Assembly: GCF_016127315.1 (NCBI RefSeq) | Contig: NZ_CP065997.1 | Location: 6,200,001-6,264,000, forward strand | Source of the DNA: Achromobacter deleyi | Lineage (GTDB): Bacteria; Pseudomonadota; Gammaproteobacteria; Burkholderiales; Burkholderiaceae_B | Length of the DNA: 64,000 bases | Direction: 5' to 3' | Part shown: positions 16,245 through 24,868 of the stretch, piece by piece | How positions within the stretch are numbered: the stretch's first letter is position 1 | Layout: each line of letters begins with the position of its first letter | Position numbers and translations under genes: made by a program | The notes under the pieces: generated by a model | Databases searched by the model: none | What the model saw: only the letters and a program-made list of their open reading frames with translations | What the model was told of the DNA's origin: nothing

Positions 16245-17300
16245 TCAGGCAGCGGTCGCCTGCGGCCATTGCCCGGTGGCCAGCGCGGTCGGCGAATAGC
16301 CGCCGAAGCGCCAACGCAGCGCCAGCGCGCCCGGCCTGGCCCGCACCCGTTGCACGTGCACGCGCCACAGCCGCTCGGCCCCCGCGAAGGCCTCGATCTC
16401 CGGACTGTCCAGGATCACCTCGGCGCGGCCCGACACCTGCAATACGTCGCCACGCTCGAAATCGATGAACAGCAGCCCGGCGCGCGGATTGAGCAGCATG
16501 TTGCCCAGCGTGTTGAAAAAGCGGTTGCCGGAAAAATCCGGGACCGTCAGCGTGTCGCCGTCGATCCGCACGAACCCCGGCTTGCCGCCGCGATGCGAGA
16601 CATCGACCCGGCGCCCGGCCTCGTCGGTGTCGGCATAGGTCGCCACGAACAGCGTGTCGGCGCGCGCGATCAGCGCCCGGTCGGCATCGGCCAGCCCCGT
16701 CCGCTCGCGCACCGGCCCCGGAAAGCGCAGGGCCGGCGAGCGCGAGAAATGAAAATCGCGCGCCTGGATGTACTGCGGGCAGTTGCCGAACGACTCGGCC
16801 ACCGCCACCTCGAAGCGCCTGCCATCCCACGCGGCGATGCGGCCGTTCATGCGGTTGCGGCGGCGCGTGTGCAGCTCGATGCCCAGCAGCCCCAGCGGCT
16901 GGTCCGGCCCCATGCCGGCGCGCAGCGGATCGTCGGCGTCCGGCACCACCGCGACCCGCAGCGTGGCCGGATCCGGCGACACGGCGAAACCCGGCTCGCC
17001 CTCCAGCACCCCGGCCCAGGGATCGCCCTGGCCATCGACCGCGCCCGCCACCAGGAACGGCAGCTGCGCGAAAAAGGCGCGGTGCTGGTCCGGCATGTAC
17101 GGGCGGATCACCTTGGCGCCGACCTGCGCCATGCGCTCGGCCATGCCGATGCGCGCCTGCAACTGCCGCTCGCCCGCGTGCCAGGGTGCGGCCGCGGTGG
17201 CGGTCGTCGGCGCAATGGCGGCCGTCGGCGCGGCGGCGGGCGAGCCGCCGGCCTGCGCGGCGTCCGCGGCGCCAACCGGCTTCATCGTGGTCGCATTCAT
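16245..17300 (-). CDS. Pyridoxamine 5'-phosphate oxidase-family (FMN-binding split-barrel) protein
   Basis: The 351-residue protein begins with about 38 low-complexity residues (Ala/Thr/Pro-rich). Two split-barrel halves follow; the C-terminal half shows GKPGFVRIDGDTLTVPDFSGNRFFNTLGNMLLNPRAGLLFIDF, read in order as flavin-nucleotide-binding strands. The ATG at 17300 has AAGGAG upstream; the same frame stays open for 800 bases upstream, but that part is antisense to other genes. It follows a glutathione transferase gene after 41 bases, so both are probably co-transcribed. Likely an FMN-linked oxidoreductase; the substrate is unknown. Confidence 0.75.
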   Translation of the reverse strand: MNATTMKPVGAADAAQAGGSPAAAPTAAIAPTTATAAAPWHAGERQLQARIGMAERMAQVGAKVIRPYMPDQHRAFFAQLPFLVAGAVDGQGDPWAGVLEGEPGFAVSPDPATLRVAVVPDADDPLRAGMGPDQPLGLLGIELHTRRRNRMNGRIAAWDGRRFEVAVAESFGNCPQYIQARDFHFSRSPALRFPGPVRERTGLADADRALIARADTLFVATYADTDEAGRRVDVSHRGGKPGFVRIDGDTLTVPDFSGNRFFNTLGNMLLNPRAGLLFIDFERGDVLQVSGRAEVILDSPEIEAFAGAERLWRVHVQRVRARPGALALRWRFGGYSPTALATGQWPQATAA

Positions 17301-17341
17301 GTCAGGCTCCTTGCGCGCGGACAGGCCGCGCGCGCTTGCGA

Positions 17342-17971
17342 TCACGCCGCCCGCAACCCGACCGGCGACGCCACCATCGGCACGAAACGCGGCAGCGCCT
17401 CGATCCGCGCCAGCCAGGCGCGCACCCGCGGGTACGCCGCCAGCGATACGTTGCCCTCGGGCGCATGCGCCACATAGGTGTAGCAGGCCACGTCGGCGAT
17501 GGTCGGCGCGGCGCCCGCCAGGTAGCCGGTGGCCGCGAGCTCCTGCTCCATCACCGCCAGCAGGGCATGCGCGCGCGCCAGCGTGGCCGGCACGTCGTAC
17601 GGGGCGCCGAACACCGTCACCAGCCGCGCCGCGGCCGGGCCGCCCGCCAGCGGGCCGGAGGCCGCCGACAGCCAGCGCTGTACCGCCGCCGCGCCCACCG
17701 CGTCCTCGGGCAGCCAGGCCTGGCCGTTGTAGCGCTTGCACAGGTACACCAGGATGGCGGTCGAATCGGCCACCACCACGCCGTTGTCGTCGATCACCGG
17801 CACCTGGCCGAAGGCGTTCAGCGCCAGGAAATCCGGCCGCTTCTGCGCGCCGCTGCGCAGGTCCACATCGACCGTGCGGTGCGGCACCTCCAGCAGGGAC
17901 AGCATCAGCGCCACGCGGTGCGAATGGCCGGAAAGGGGAAAACTGTAGAACGTCAGGGGAGCGGCGGACAT
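17342..17971 (-). CDS. Glutathione S-transferase
   Basis: This 209-residue GST has an N-terminal thioredoxin-like domain with the cis-Pro in GQVPVIDDNG and the glutathione-contact Ser in ADSTAILVYL. A C-terminal all-helical domain contains TIADVACYTYVAHAPEGN with the N-capping Asp. The N-terminal catalytic Ser/Tyr region is SFPLSGHSHRVAL. It probably conjugates or reduces electrophiles using glutathione in the cytoplasm. A LysR gene lies 101 bases upstream on the same strand and the FMN-binding protein gene follows. Confidence 0.85.
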   Translation of the reverse strand: MSAAPLTFYSFPLSGHSHRVALMLSLLEVPHRTVDVDLRSGAQKRPDFLALNAFGQVPVIDDNGVVVADSTAILVYLCKRYNGQAWLPEDAVGAAAVQRWLSAASGPLAGGPAAARLVTVFGAPYDVPATLARAHALLAVMEQELAATGYLAGAAPTIADVACYTYVAHAPEGNVSLAAYPRVRAWLARIEALPRFVPMVASPVGLRAA

Positions 17972-18072
17972 GGCGGCATCTCGGGTTGGAAACAGGCCTC
18001 CATGTTGAACCCGAGCCGCCCGCCGGGGAACGGCCACGGCGCGCAAGACACCATTGCCGCCGGTGAAAGGAT

Positions 18073-18978
18073 TCAGGCCGGCAGGGCCGCCAGGTCGCGG
18101 CGCAGCGCATCGACGCAGAAGTCGACGAAGCTGCGCACCTTGGCCGAGCTCTTGCGCCCTTCCGGATACACCACGTGCACCGGCATCGGCGCCATCTCGT
18201 AGTCGCGCAGCACCACCTGCAGGGCGCCGCTGGCCAGGTCGCGCGCCACCTGGTAGGACACCACCTGGGTCAGCCCCCAGCCCTCGCAGGCCGCCGCCAC
18301 GGCGGCCTGGAACGAGGTCACCGTCAATTGCGATTCCAGCGGCAGGCGCCGCGGCTGGCCGTCCTGCAGGAAACGCCATTGCGAGCCGCGCCCCTCCATC
18401 GCCGCCGTGATGGTGCAGAAACGCGCCAGCGCGTCCGGACTGTCGGGCGTGCCGTAACGTTGCAGGAACGCGGGCGAGGCGCACACCACCCGCCGCACCT
18501 GCCCCACCGGCACCGCCGTCAGGGTGGAATCGGGCAAGGCGCCGATGCGCACCGCCACGTCCACGCCTTCGTCCAGCAAGTTCACCACGCGATCCACCAG
18601 CAAGGCGCGCACCGACACCTCGCGGTGCTGGCGCAGGTAGCCCAGCACCGCCGGCATGACGTGCAGTTCGCCGAAGCGCGCCGGCGCGGTGATGTGCAGC
18701 GACCCGCGCGGCGCGGCCATGGCGCCGGCGGCGGCATCGTCGGCCTGCTCCACCGCCTCCAGAATGGCGCGGCAGTCGGCCGCGTAGCGCTGGCCGGCTT
18801 CGGTCAGGCGCAGGCTGCGGGTGGTGCGCACCAGCAGCAGCGTGCCCAGTCGGCGCTCCAGCGCCGCGACGCTGCGCGTCACGCTCGGCGCCGACATCGC
18901 CAGCCGGCGGGCCGCGGCGGCGAAGCTCTGCGCTTCGGCCACCGCCAGGAAAACGCTCATTTCATGGAATCGGTTCAA
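18073..18978 (-). CDS. LysR-family transcriptional regulator
   Basis: This 301-residue LysR protein has the winged helix at residues 1-60 (SFAAAARRLAMSAPSVTRSVAALERRLG) and an effector domain of the CrgA/AaeR-like group (PRGSLHITAPARFGELHVMP). Its start overlaps the end of another LysR gene by 17 bases, which implies co-expression. It lies upstream of the glutathione transferase gene on the same strand, a plausible target. The effector is unknown. Confidence 0.85.
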   Translation of the reverse strand: MNRFHEMSVFLAVAEAQSFAAAARRLAMSAPSVTRSVAALERRLGTLLLVRTTRSLRLTEAGQRYAADCRAILEAVEQADDAAAGAMAAPRGSLHITAPARFGELHVMPAVLGYLRQHREVSVRALLVDRVVNLLDEGVDVAVRIGALPDSTLTAVPVGQVRRVVCASPAFLQRYGTPDSPDALARFCTITAAMEGRGSQWRFLQDGQPRRLPLESQLTVTSFQAAVAAACEGWGLTQVVSYQVARDLASGALQVVLRDYEMAPMPVHVVYPEGRKSSAKVRSFVDFCVDALRRDLAALPA

Positions 18979-19924
18979 GGCGCTCGGCCTCCTCGGAATG
19001 GATGCGCGCCGGCAGGCCCGGCACGGCGGGCAGCGCCGCGACGCTGTCGCGCACGCACTGGCGCACGATGTCGGCCAGGACCGCGGCCACCGGGCCGGGC
19101 CGGCCCCGCGCGTGATACAGCGACAACGCCAGCCCCGGCAACGGCGGCAGGCCCTGCTCGCCCGGCGCCATCACCCGCAATCCGTTCGGCAACCCCAGCG
19201 GCGTTCGCACCATCACCCCCAACCCCGCGCTGACCGCCGCCCACAGGCCCGCCAGGCTCGGGCTGATGAAGGCCGAGGTCCAGGCGATGCCGGCGCGGTC
19301 CAGCGCCTCGGTGGCGCGGCCGCGGAACAGGCAGGGCGTCTCGAACGCCACCAGCGGCAGGGCGCCGTCGGCATCGCGCGCCGGCGCGGCGGGACCGGTG
19401 ACGGCCGGCCCGATCCAGCAAAGCGGCAGCTCGGCCAACCTGACGCCATGCGGCCGCGTCGCGTCATGGTCCCAGGCCAGCGCCAGGTCCAGTTCGCCGG
19501 CCGCCAGGCGTTCGAGCAGCTCGGCGTTGCGCGCCACCCGCGCTTCGATCCGCACCTGCGGATGGGCGCGGGCGAACTGGCCCAGCACCTGCGGCAGCAG
19601 GATTTCGCCGAAATCCTCCTGCAGCCCCAGGCGCACCCGCCCCTGCAGGCGCGTGCCGCGCACCGCCACCGAGGCCTGATCGTTCAGTTCCAGCAGCCGG
19701 CGCGCGTACGCCAGCATGGTCTCGCCCGCGTCGGTCAGCGCCAGGCCGCGGCCGGCCTTGCGCAGCAGCGGCACGCCGGCCTGCTCCTCGAGCTTTTTCA
19801 ACTGCGCGCTGACGGCCGACGTGGAGCGCCCGAGACGGTCGGCCGCGCGGCCGAAGCTGCCCAGCTCGACCCCGGCGACGAAACTGCGCAACACGTCCAG
19901 GTCAAAGGTGACAGGCCTGATCAT
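18962..19924 (-). CDS. LysR-family transcriptional regulator
   Basis: This ~320-residue LysR protein has its HTH in SFGRAADRLGRSTSAVSAQLKKLE, with effector-domain features of the group that includes regulators of glycine-cleavage or efflux genes (LQEDFGEILLPQVLGQF). I prefer ATG 19924; a TTG at 19936 lies within a palindrome and gives four extra residues. It is divergent from an MFS gene at 20019 and shares a compact intergenic region with it, so it probably controls that transporter. The next LysR gene overlaps its 3' end. Confidence 0.8.
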   Translation of the reverse strand: MIRPVTFDLDVLRSFVAGVELGSFGRAADRLGRSTSAVSAQLKKLEEQAGVPLLRKAGRGLALTDAGETMLAYARRLLELNDQASVAVRGTRLQGRVRLGLQEDFGEILLPQVLGQFARAHPQVRIEARVARNAELLERLAAGELDLALAWDHDATRPHGVRLAELPLCWIGPAVTGPAAPARDADGALPLVAFETPCLFRGRATEALDRAGIAWTSAFISPSLAGLWAAVSAGLGVMVRTPLGLPNGLRVMAPGEQGLPPLPGLALSLYHARGRPGPVAAVLADIVRQCVRDSVAALPAVPGLPARIHSEEAERLEPIP

Positions 19925-19929
19925 CCCGT

Positions 19930-19952
19930 TTTTCAAAACCTTTAATTGAAAA
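19930..19952. promoter_or_regulatory. TTTTCAA-N9-TTGAAAA palindrome, LysR operator
   Basis: A perfect 7-base inverted repeat, AT-rich and containing T-N11-A symmetry, sits between the divergent LysR and MFS genes, a few bases from the LysR start. It is the expected form and place for autoregulation. Confidence 0.55.
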
Positions 19953-20018
19953 TTTCCTGATTTTCAGAATGATGTTACGGGCGCAGACTTTGCCGCGTCA
20001 ATCCCGCCTGGAACCGTC

Positions 20019-21317
20019 ATGTCCCTGCCCGCCTCCGCGCTTTCCGCCCCCGCCCCTGCCGCGCGCCCCGCCCACCGCTGGAAGGTGCTGGCGGTGGGGG
20101 TGGCCGCCAATGTCGCGTTCTCCGCGGCGGCGGCCGGCCTGCCCGCCACCGCCGTCTTCATGCGCGCCGATTACCGCCTGGACAACGACGCGCTCGGCCT
20201 GGCGCTGGGCGTGCTCGGCTTGGGCGTGGCGCTGTTCGAATTGCCCTGGGGCCTGCTGGCCGACCGCTGGGGCGATCGGCCGGTGCTGCTGGCCGGCCTG
20301 GGCGCGACGGCGGCGGCGCTGGCCTGGATGAGCCTGTGCGCCGCCCCGGCCCACGGCGTCGCGCCCGCCCTGTGGCTGCTGGCGCTGGGCCTGCTGCTGG
20401 TGGGCGTGATGGGCGGCAGCGTCAACGGCGCCAGTGGCCGCGCGGTGATGGCGTGGTTCGACGAGGGCGAGCGCGGCCTGGCGATGAGCATCCGCCAGAC
20501 CGCCGTGCCGCTGGGCGGCGGCCTGGGCGCGCTGGTGTTGCCGTGGCTGGCGTCGCGGGCCGGCTTCGGCGCGGTCTTCGGCCTGCTGGCCGGCCTGTGC
20601 GCGGGCGCCACGCTGCTGACGCTGGGATGGCTGCGCGAGCCGGATCGCGCGCGGGCGTCCGCGCCGCGCGGCACGGACGCCCGCCCCTCGCCTGGCGGTC
20701 GCACGCGGGCCGCCGCCCCGTCCTCCAGCCCGCTGCGCGACGCCCGGGTGTGGCGCGCGGCGGTGGCCATCGGCCTGTTGTGCTGCCCGCAATTCGCGGT
20801 GCTGACGTTCGCCACGGTATTCCTGCATGACTTCAGCGGCGCCGGCATCGCCACGCTGACCGCCGTGATGGTGGCGGTGCAATTGGGCGCCATGGTCGCG
20901 CGCATCGCCAGCGGCCGCTGGACCGACCGCCACGGCAACCGTCGCGCCTACCTGCGCGGCTGCGTCTGGCTGGGAGGCCTGTTGTTCATGGCGCTGGCGG
21001 CCGCCGCCTGGGCCGTCGGCGACGCGCCTGGCAATCGCGTGGCGATACTGGCCGTGCCGGTGCTGCTGGCAATCGCCGGCATCTGCGCATCGGCCTGGCA
21101 CGGCGTGGCCTACACCGAGCTGGCCACGCTGGCCGGCGCCGCCCGCGCCGGCACCGCGCTGGGGCTGGCCAACACCTGCGTCTACCTGGGGCTGTTCCTG
21201 ACGCCGCTGGCGCTGCCGCGGCTGGTGGCGGCCGCGTCCTGGCCGCTGGCCTGGCTGGCCGCCGGCGTCGCCATGCTGGCGGTCTTGCCGCTGCTGCCGC
21301 GGCCAGCGCGGCCCTGA
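20019..21317 (+). CDS. MFS transporter
   Basis: This 432-residue major facilitator has 12 predicted helices. Motif A appears as GLLADRWGDRPVLLAGLG after helix 2 and its second copy as GRWTDRHGNRRAYLRG in the C-half. The central loop (about residues 215-235) is long and basic. It is divergent from a LysR gene with a shared palindrome, a common arrangement for regulated efflux or uptake. The substrate cannot be assigned; the fold resembles the CynX/NimT-like group. Confidence 0.8.
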   Translation: MSLPASALSAPAPAARPAHRWKVLAVGVAANVAFSAAAAGLPATAVFMRADYRLDNDALGLALGVLGLGVALFELPWGLLADRWGDRPVLLAGLGATAAALAWMSLCAAPAHGVAPALWLLALGLLLVGVMGGSVNGASGRAVMAWFDEGERGLAMSIRQTAVPLGGGLGALVLPWLASRAGFGAVFGLLAGLCAGATLLTLGWLREPDRARASAPRGTDARPSPGGRTRAAAPSSSPLRDARVWRAAVAIGLLCCPQFAVLTFATVFLHDFSGAGIATLTAVMVAVQLGAMVARIASGRWTDRHGNRRAYLRGCVWLGGLLFMALAAAAWAVGDAPGNRVAILAVPVLLAIAGICASAWHGVAYTELATLAGAARAGTALGLANTCVYLGLFLTPLALPRLVAAASWPLAWLAAGVAMLAVLPLLPRPARP

Positions 21318-21354
21318 ATGCGCGCCGACCGACACCCATCGGCCAACGCCAACG

Positions 21355-22239
21355 CTAGCCCTTGAACTCCTGCCGCAGCCACGCCAGGAACGCCTTGACC
21401 GGCGGATGGCGTTCGCGGCCCGGCGCGCACAGCGCGGTGTAGGACGCGCCCGCCACGCTCACTTCGGGCCGCAACGACACCAGCGTGCCGGCCGCGACGC
21501 TGTCGGACACCATCACCGAACTGGCCAGCACCAGTCCCTGCCCGGCGATCGCGGCCTGCAACGCATAGTGTTCCTCGGCATACGCGTGCACCGCCGCCGG
21601 CTTGCGCCAGCCCGGCAGGCCCGCCGCATCGCACCATTGGCGCCAGCCCTCGTCATACAGCGCCGAATCGCGCCAGCGCACCGTCACCAGCGCGGGCTTG
21701 GCGCGGCGCGCCTGCGCCACCAGGGCCGGCGCACCATAGACGCCGAACCGCTCCTGCAACGCGCAGGCCGCGTGCAGCGCCGGATAGCGCCGGCTGCTGT
21801 AGCGGATCGCCACGTCCACGCTGGCGTCCTGCAGCAGGTCGATGGTCTCGGCCTGCGACTGCAGGCGCAACTGGTATTGCGGATAGGCCTGGTAGAAACG
21901 GCCCAGCCGCGGCACCAGCCACAGCGCCGCGAACGAATGGGTGGTGGACAGCGTCAGGGCGCCCGCCGCGCTGGCCGGCCGCAGCGCATCCAGCGTCTGC
22001 GCGATGTCGAGCAAGGCGCCATGCGCGCTGGCGAACAGGCGCGCGCCGCCATCGGTCAGGCGCACGCCCTGCGGCACGCGGTCGAACAGCGCCACGCCGG
22101 CGTGGCGCTCCAGCGCCTTGATCTGGTGCGACACGGCGGTCGGCGTCACCGATAGCTCGGCCGCGGCCGCCTTGAAACTGCGCAGCCGCGCGGCGGCCTC
22201 GAACGCGCGCAGCGCGGTAACCGGCAGGGAGGCGAACAC
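21355..22239 (-). CDS. LysR-family regulator, GcvA-like
   Basis: This 294-residue LysR protein begins at GTG 22239 with AAGGGG upstream. The HTH is RSFKAAAAELSVTPTAVSHQIKALE, the exact pattern of the GcvA/AmpR subgroup, followed by the Trp-containing W/F-L-V-P-R-L linker region. It is divergent from a flavodoxin-fold reductase gene and shares a short palindrome with it. GcvA-like proteins in this phylum often control one adjacent gene. Confidence 0.85.
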   Translation of the reverse strand: MFASLPVTALRAFEAAARLRSFKAAAAELSVTPTAVSHQIKALERHAGVALFDRVPQGVRLTDGGARLFASAHGALLDIAQTLDALRPASAAGALTLSTTHSFAALWLVPRLGRFYQAYPQYQLRLQSQAETIDLLQDASVDVAIRYSSRRYPALHAACALQERFGVYGAPALVAQARRAKPALVTVRWRDSALYDEGWRQWCDAAGLPGWRKPAAVHAYAEEHYALQAAIAGQGLVLASSVMVSDSVAAGTLVSLRPEVSVAGASYTALCAPGRERHPPVKAFLAWLRQEFKG

Positions 22240-22252
22240 AGCGGCCCCTTAT

Positions 22253-22271
22253 AGATGAATTAATTTCATCT
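22253..22271. promoter_or_regulatory. AGATGAA-N5-TTCATCT palindrome, LysR operator
   Basis: A perfect 7-base dyad with a TTAAT centre lies 14 bases before the GcvA-like LysR gene and about 80 bases before the flavodoxin-fold gene. It contains the T-N11-A signature of LysR sites. Confidence 0.55.
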
Positions 22272-22353
22272 TAGCCAAGAAATTCTCGTTTGTCGCTGCG
22301 GGAGGATATCCGTAAATTTGCCTGGCAATATCTTCCAAACGAGGCAATCAAAC

Positions 22354-23016
22354 ATGAATTCAGATCATCAACATAAACGCCTGCTGATCCTGGCGGGCAG
22401 CCCCCGCCGCGATGGCAACAGCGCCGCCCTGGGCGCGGCCGCCCTGCGTGGCGCCCAGGCGGCCGGCAGTGCGGCCACGCTGCTGTTCCTGGACGACTAC
22501 ATCAAGGGCTTCCTGCCCGACCTGCGCCATGCGTCGGCGCCGGACGACCGCTATGGCGAGCTGTTCCTGGAACACTTCCTGCCGGCCGACGGCGTGCTGT
22601 TCTGCACCCCGCTCTACTGGTATGGCATGTCGGCGCAGACCAAGGCCTTCTTCGATCGCTCCTTCACCCACTACGCCGGCGCCGGCCCCGAGCCCGAGGC
22701 CGTCAAGGCGCGCATGGCCGGCAAGCGCCTGGGCCTGGCCGTGGCCTCGGAGGAAACCTATCCCGGCGCCGTGCTCGGCGTGGTGCACCAGGTGCAGGAA
22801 TTCGCCCGCTACACGCATGCCGACTTCGTCGGCTACGTGCACGGCTCGGGCAACAGCCGCGGCGAGGTCGCGCTGGACCCGCGCCGTCCGCTGGCGGCGG
22901 CCGAGGCGCTCGGGGCGGAATTCTTCACGCGGAAATACTCGGACTATCGGCTAGAGACGCCACGCAGTCACAACGTATGGGCGTCGCCCCCGCCAGGCGA
23001 CGCTCGCCGCGACTGA
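22354..23016 (+). CDS. Flavodoxin-fold NAD(P)H-dependent oxidoreductase
   Basis: This 220-residue protein starts with the FMN-phosphate loop LAGSPRRDGNSAAL (G-S-P-R-x-x-G-N-S/T) and continues with FCTPLYWYGMSAQTKAFFDRS, the second FMN loop of the WrbA/ArsH/IsiB-like family. It probably reduces quinones or nitro-compounds with NAD(P)H. ATG 22354 has GAGG 12 bases upstream. It is divergent from the GcvA-like LysR gene. Its last 92 bases overlap the convergent hydrolase gene; the C-terminal tail (YSDYRLETPRSHNVW) lies in that overlap. Confidence 0.85.
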   Translation: MNSDHQHKRLLILAGSPRRDGNSAALGAAALRGAQAAGSAATLLFLDDYIKGFLPDLRHASAPDDRYGELFLEHFLPADGVLFCTPLYWYGMSAQTKAFFDRSFTHYAGAGPEPEAVKARMAGKRLGLAVASEETYPGAVLGVVHQVQEFARYTHADFVGYVHGSGNSRGEVALDPRRPLAAAEALGAEFFTRKYSDYRLETPRSHNVWASPPPGDARRD

Positions 23017-23863
23017 GCCAGCCCAGCGCGATCGGCCACAGCGTGTCGCGAAAACGCTCGTGAAAGAAGGCGAAGTGGCCGATCGCCTCCAGCCCCAGCG
23101 ATGCCGGCGCCAACCGCAGATGGGTGCGGGCGCTGCCGGTGAAATACGCCAGCAGCCGGCCGATGGCGGCCTCGGTGCCGAATTCGTCGTCGGTGACGCT
23201 GAGCGCCAGGATCGGCGCGGTCACCGCCGCCATCGCGGCCACCCGATGGTCCGCCCCGCCGCGCCCCTCGAACCGCGGCCCCATCAGGCTCCAGTCGCGC
23301 ACCACGCCGCGCGGCGTGTCCTCCAGCCAGCCCAGCCGGCGCCCCGGAAAATAACCCAGACAGGCCGCCAGCAGCGGCATCACCACATGCCACTTGGCCA
23401 GCATGCGCAGGCGCTGCCCGGCGGCGTAGTCGCGCCAGTAGGCGTACTGCGCGCCCATGGTGAAAATGCGCCGCAGCCGCCGCGCCGACGGCGCCAGGCC
23501 GGTGACGAAGCCGCCGATGCTGTGCGCCACCACGTCCACCGGCTGGCCGGGAAAATGCGCGTCGACATAGCCCAGCACCGCCTCGAAATCCTTCTCGCCC
23601 CAATCCATCCAGGACGCCTCGAAACCGCGCAGCGAGGCCGGCCGCGATTCGCCGATCCCGCGATAGTCGTAGGTCAGCACGTCGAAGCCGTGCTGGTGCA
23701 GGTAGCCCGCGAACCGGGCGTAATAGCGGCAGCGCACCGACGTCGCGGCGTTGATGACAACCACCGGACGCGGTCCGGCCGGATCCGGCTCGGGGTGGCG
23801 CCACACGTAGCCTCCCAGCGCCACGCCGTCGGCGGCGCGCAGCGTGATGCGTTGCAGGTCCAT
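22925..23863 (-). CDS. Alpha/beta hydrolase
   Basis: This 312-residue hydrolase has the oxyanion strand VVVINAATSV, the YDYRGIGES block, the nucleophile elbow VVAHSIGGFV (Ser in H-S-I-G-G), and a late acid/His region (LSVTDDEFG and GHFAFF). These are features of the YheT/serine aminopeptidase-like group. ATG 23863 has AGGAA upstream; the frame extends to TTG 23884. Its 3' end overlaps the flavodoxin-fold gene by 92 bases tail to tail. The substrate is unknown. Confidence 0.8.
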   Translation of the reverse strand: MDLQRITLRAADGVALGGYVWRHPEPDPAGPRPVVVINAATSVRCRYYARFAGYLHQHGFDVLTYDYRGIGESRPASLRGFEASWMDWGEKDFEAVLGYVDAHFPGQPVDVVAHSIGGFVTGLAPSARRLRRIFTMGAQYAYWRDYAAGQRLRMLAKWHVVMPLLAACLGYFPGRRLGWLEDTPRGVVRDWSLMGPRFEGRGGADHRVAAMAAVTAPILALSVTDDEFGTEAAIGRLLAYFTGSARTHLRLAPASLGLEAIGHFAFFHERFRDTLWPIALGWLSRGERRLAGATPIRCDCVASLADSPSISA

Positions 23864-23985
23864 ATTCACATTCCTAATGATCAATCAATAAGGCACGAAA
23901 ACCTACTGTCTTGATCGATTAAACCCGCACGAAAGTGCTGATTCAAACGATTATTCGTCGCCCATTACATGATCCACAGGAATGT
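23864..23985 (-). promoter_or_regulatory. AT-rich promoter region of the hydrolase gene
   Basis: About 120 bases with low GC for this genome contain TTGATTGATCA and TTGATCGATTAA elements in near-inverted orientation. They probably include the hydrolase promoter and an operator; I cannot name the regulator. Confidence 0.35.
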
Positions 23986-24804
23986 CTAATTGACCACTGA
24001 GCGCCCCGCCGAGCGGCGCAGCACTCCCGGCGGGCTGCCATAGACCTGCTTGAACACCCGCGTCAGGTGCGCCTGGTCGGCAAAGCCGACGGCCAGCGCC
24101 GCCTCGGCCAGCGGCAGGCCGCCGCGCAGCAGCGCGCGGGCGCGCGCCACCCGCCAATTGCGCAGCCACGCCAGCGGCGGCAGGCCGTAGCGCCGCGCGA
24201 AGCGCTTGACCAGCGTGCTGCGGTGACGGCCCTCGGCCTGGGCCAACGCCTCCAGGTCGGGCGCGCACGCCGGATCGGCGCGCATGCGCTGCAACAGCAA
24301 GGCGCAGACGTCCGGCTCGCCGGCCGGCGCCGCCTCGGACGCGGCCGGCGCCCGCCCGTGCGCGGCCAGCAGGCCGAACAGGGCGGCCGACAGGCGGCCA
24401 CTGCGCGCGGCGTCGTCGACGGCGTCGGGCGCCAGCGCCGCCAGCCAGGCGTCGCACAGCGCGGCGTCATGGATCACCGGCCCCGGCAGCGCCAGGCCGC
24501 CCTCGCGCAGCGCCACGGCATGGTCCTCGAACCAGCCCGGCTCGATGTACGCCATGCGGTAGGCCAGCAGCCCGGCCGATGTGCCGCCGGTGTGCACCTG
24601 CCCCGGCGCGATCACCACCAGGTCGCCCTCGCCCGCCTCGAACGGTCGGCCGTGCACGCTGAAAGCGCAGCGCCCGCGGGCGATGGCGCCGATCAACCAG
24701 GCATCGTGGAAGTGCGCCTCGTAGCGATAGGCGCGCAGGTCGGCGATCAGCACGTCGCCGGGCAGGTTCGCGCCGCAATGCCAGATATGTTGGGAAAGCG
24801 CCAT
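23986..24804 (-). CDS. AraC-family transcriptional regulator
   Basis: This 272-residue protein has an N-terminal cupin sensing domain (HFHDAWLIGAIARGRCAF, then EGDLVVIAPGQVHTGG) and two C-terminal HTH motifs; the second is LAEAALAVGFADQAHLTRVFKQ. This is the AraC_binding + HTH_18 layout common in regulators of amino-acid exporters. It is 64 bases downstream of the proline dehydrogenase gene on the same strand. The ATG at 24804 has no obvious ribosome site. Confidence 0.85.
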   Translation of the reverse strand: MALSQHIWHCGANLPGDVLIADLRAYRYEAHFHDAWLIGAIARGRCAFSVHGRPFEAGEGDLVVIAPGQVHTGGTSAGLLAYRMAYIEPGWFEDHAVALREGGLALPGPVIHDAALCDAWLAALAPDAVDDAARSGRLSAALFGLLAAHGRAPAASEAAPAGEPDVCALLLQRMRADPACAPDLEALAQAEGRHRSTLVKRFARRYGLPPLAWLRNWRVARARALLRGGLPLAEAALAVGFADQAHLTRVFKQVYGSPPGVLRRSAGRSVVN

Positions 24805-24868
24805 CGGAAAAACGCCTGGGCAGGACAGTCGGGACGCGGCGGCCGGCGGCGGCCGCGCTGGCGACAGG

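Noticed and set aside
17301..18110. N-terminal extension of the FMN-binding protein frame to 18110
   Set aside because: The extra 270 residues lie over the glutathione transferase gene in another frame and lack homology; ATG 17300 with AAGGAG is the real start.
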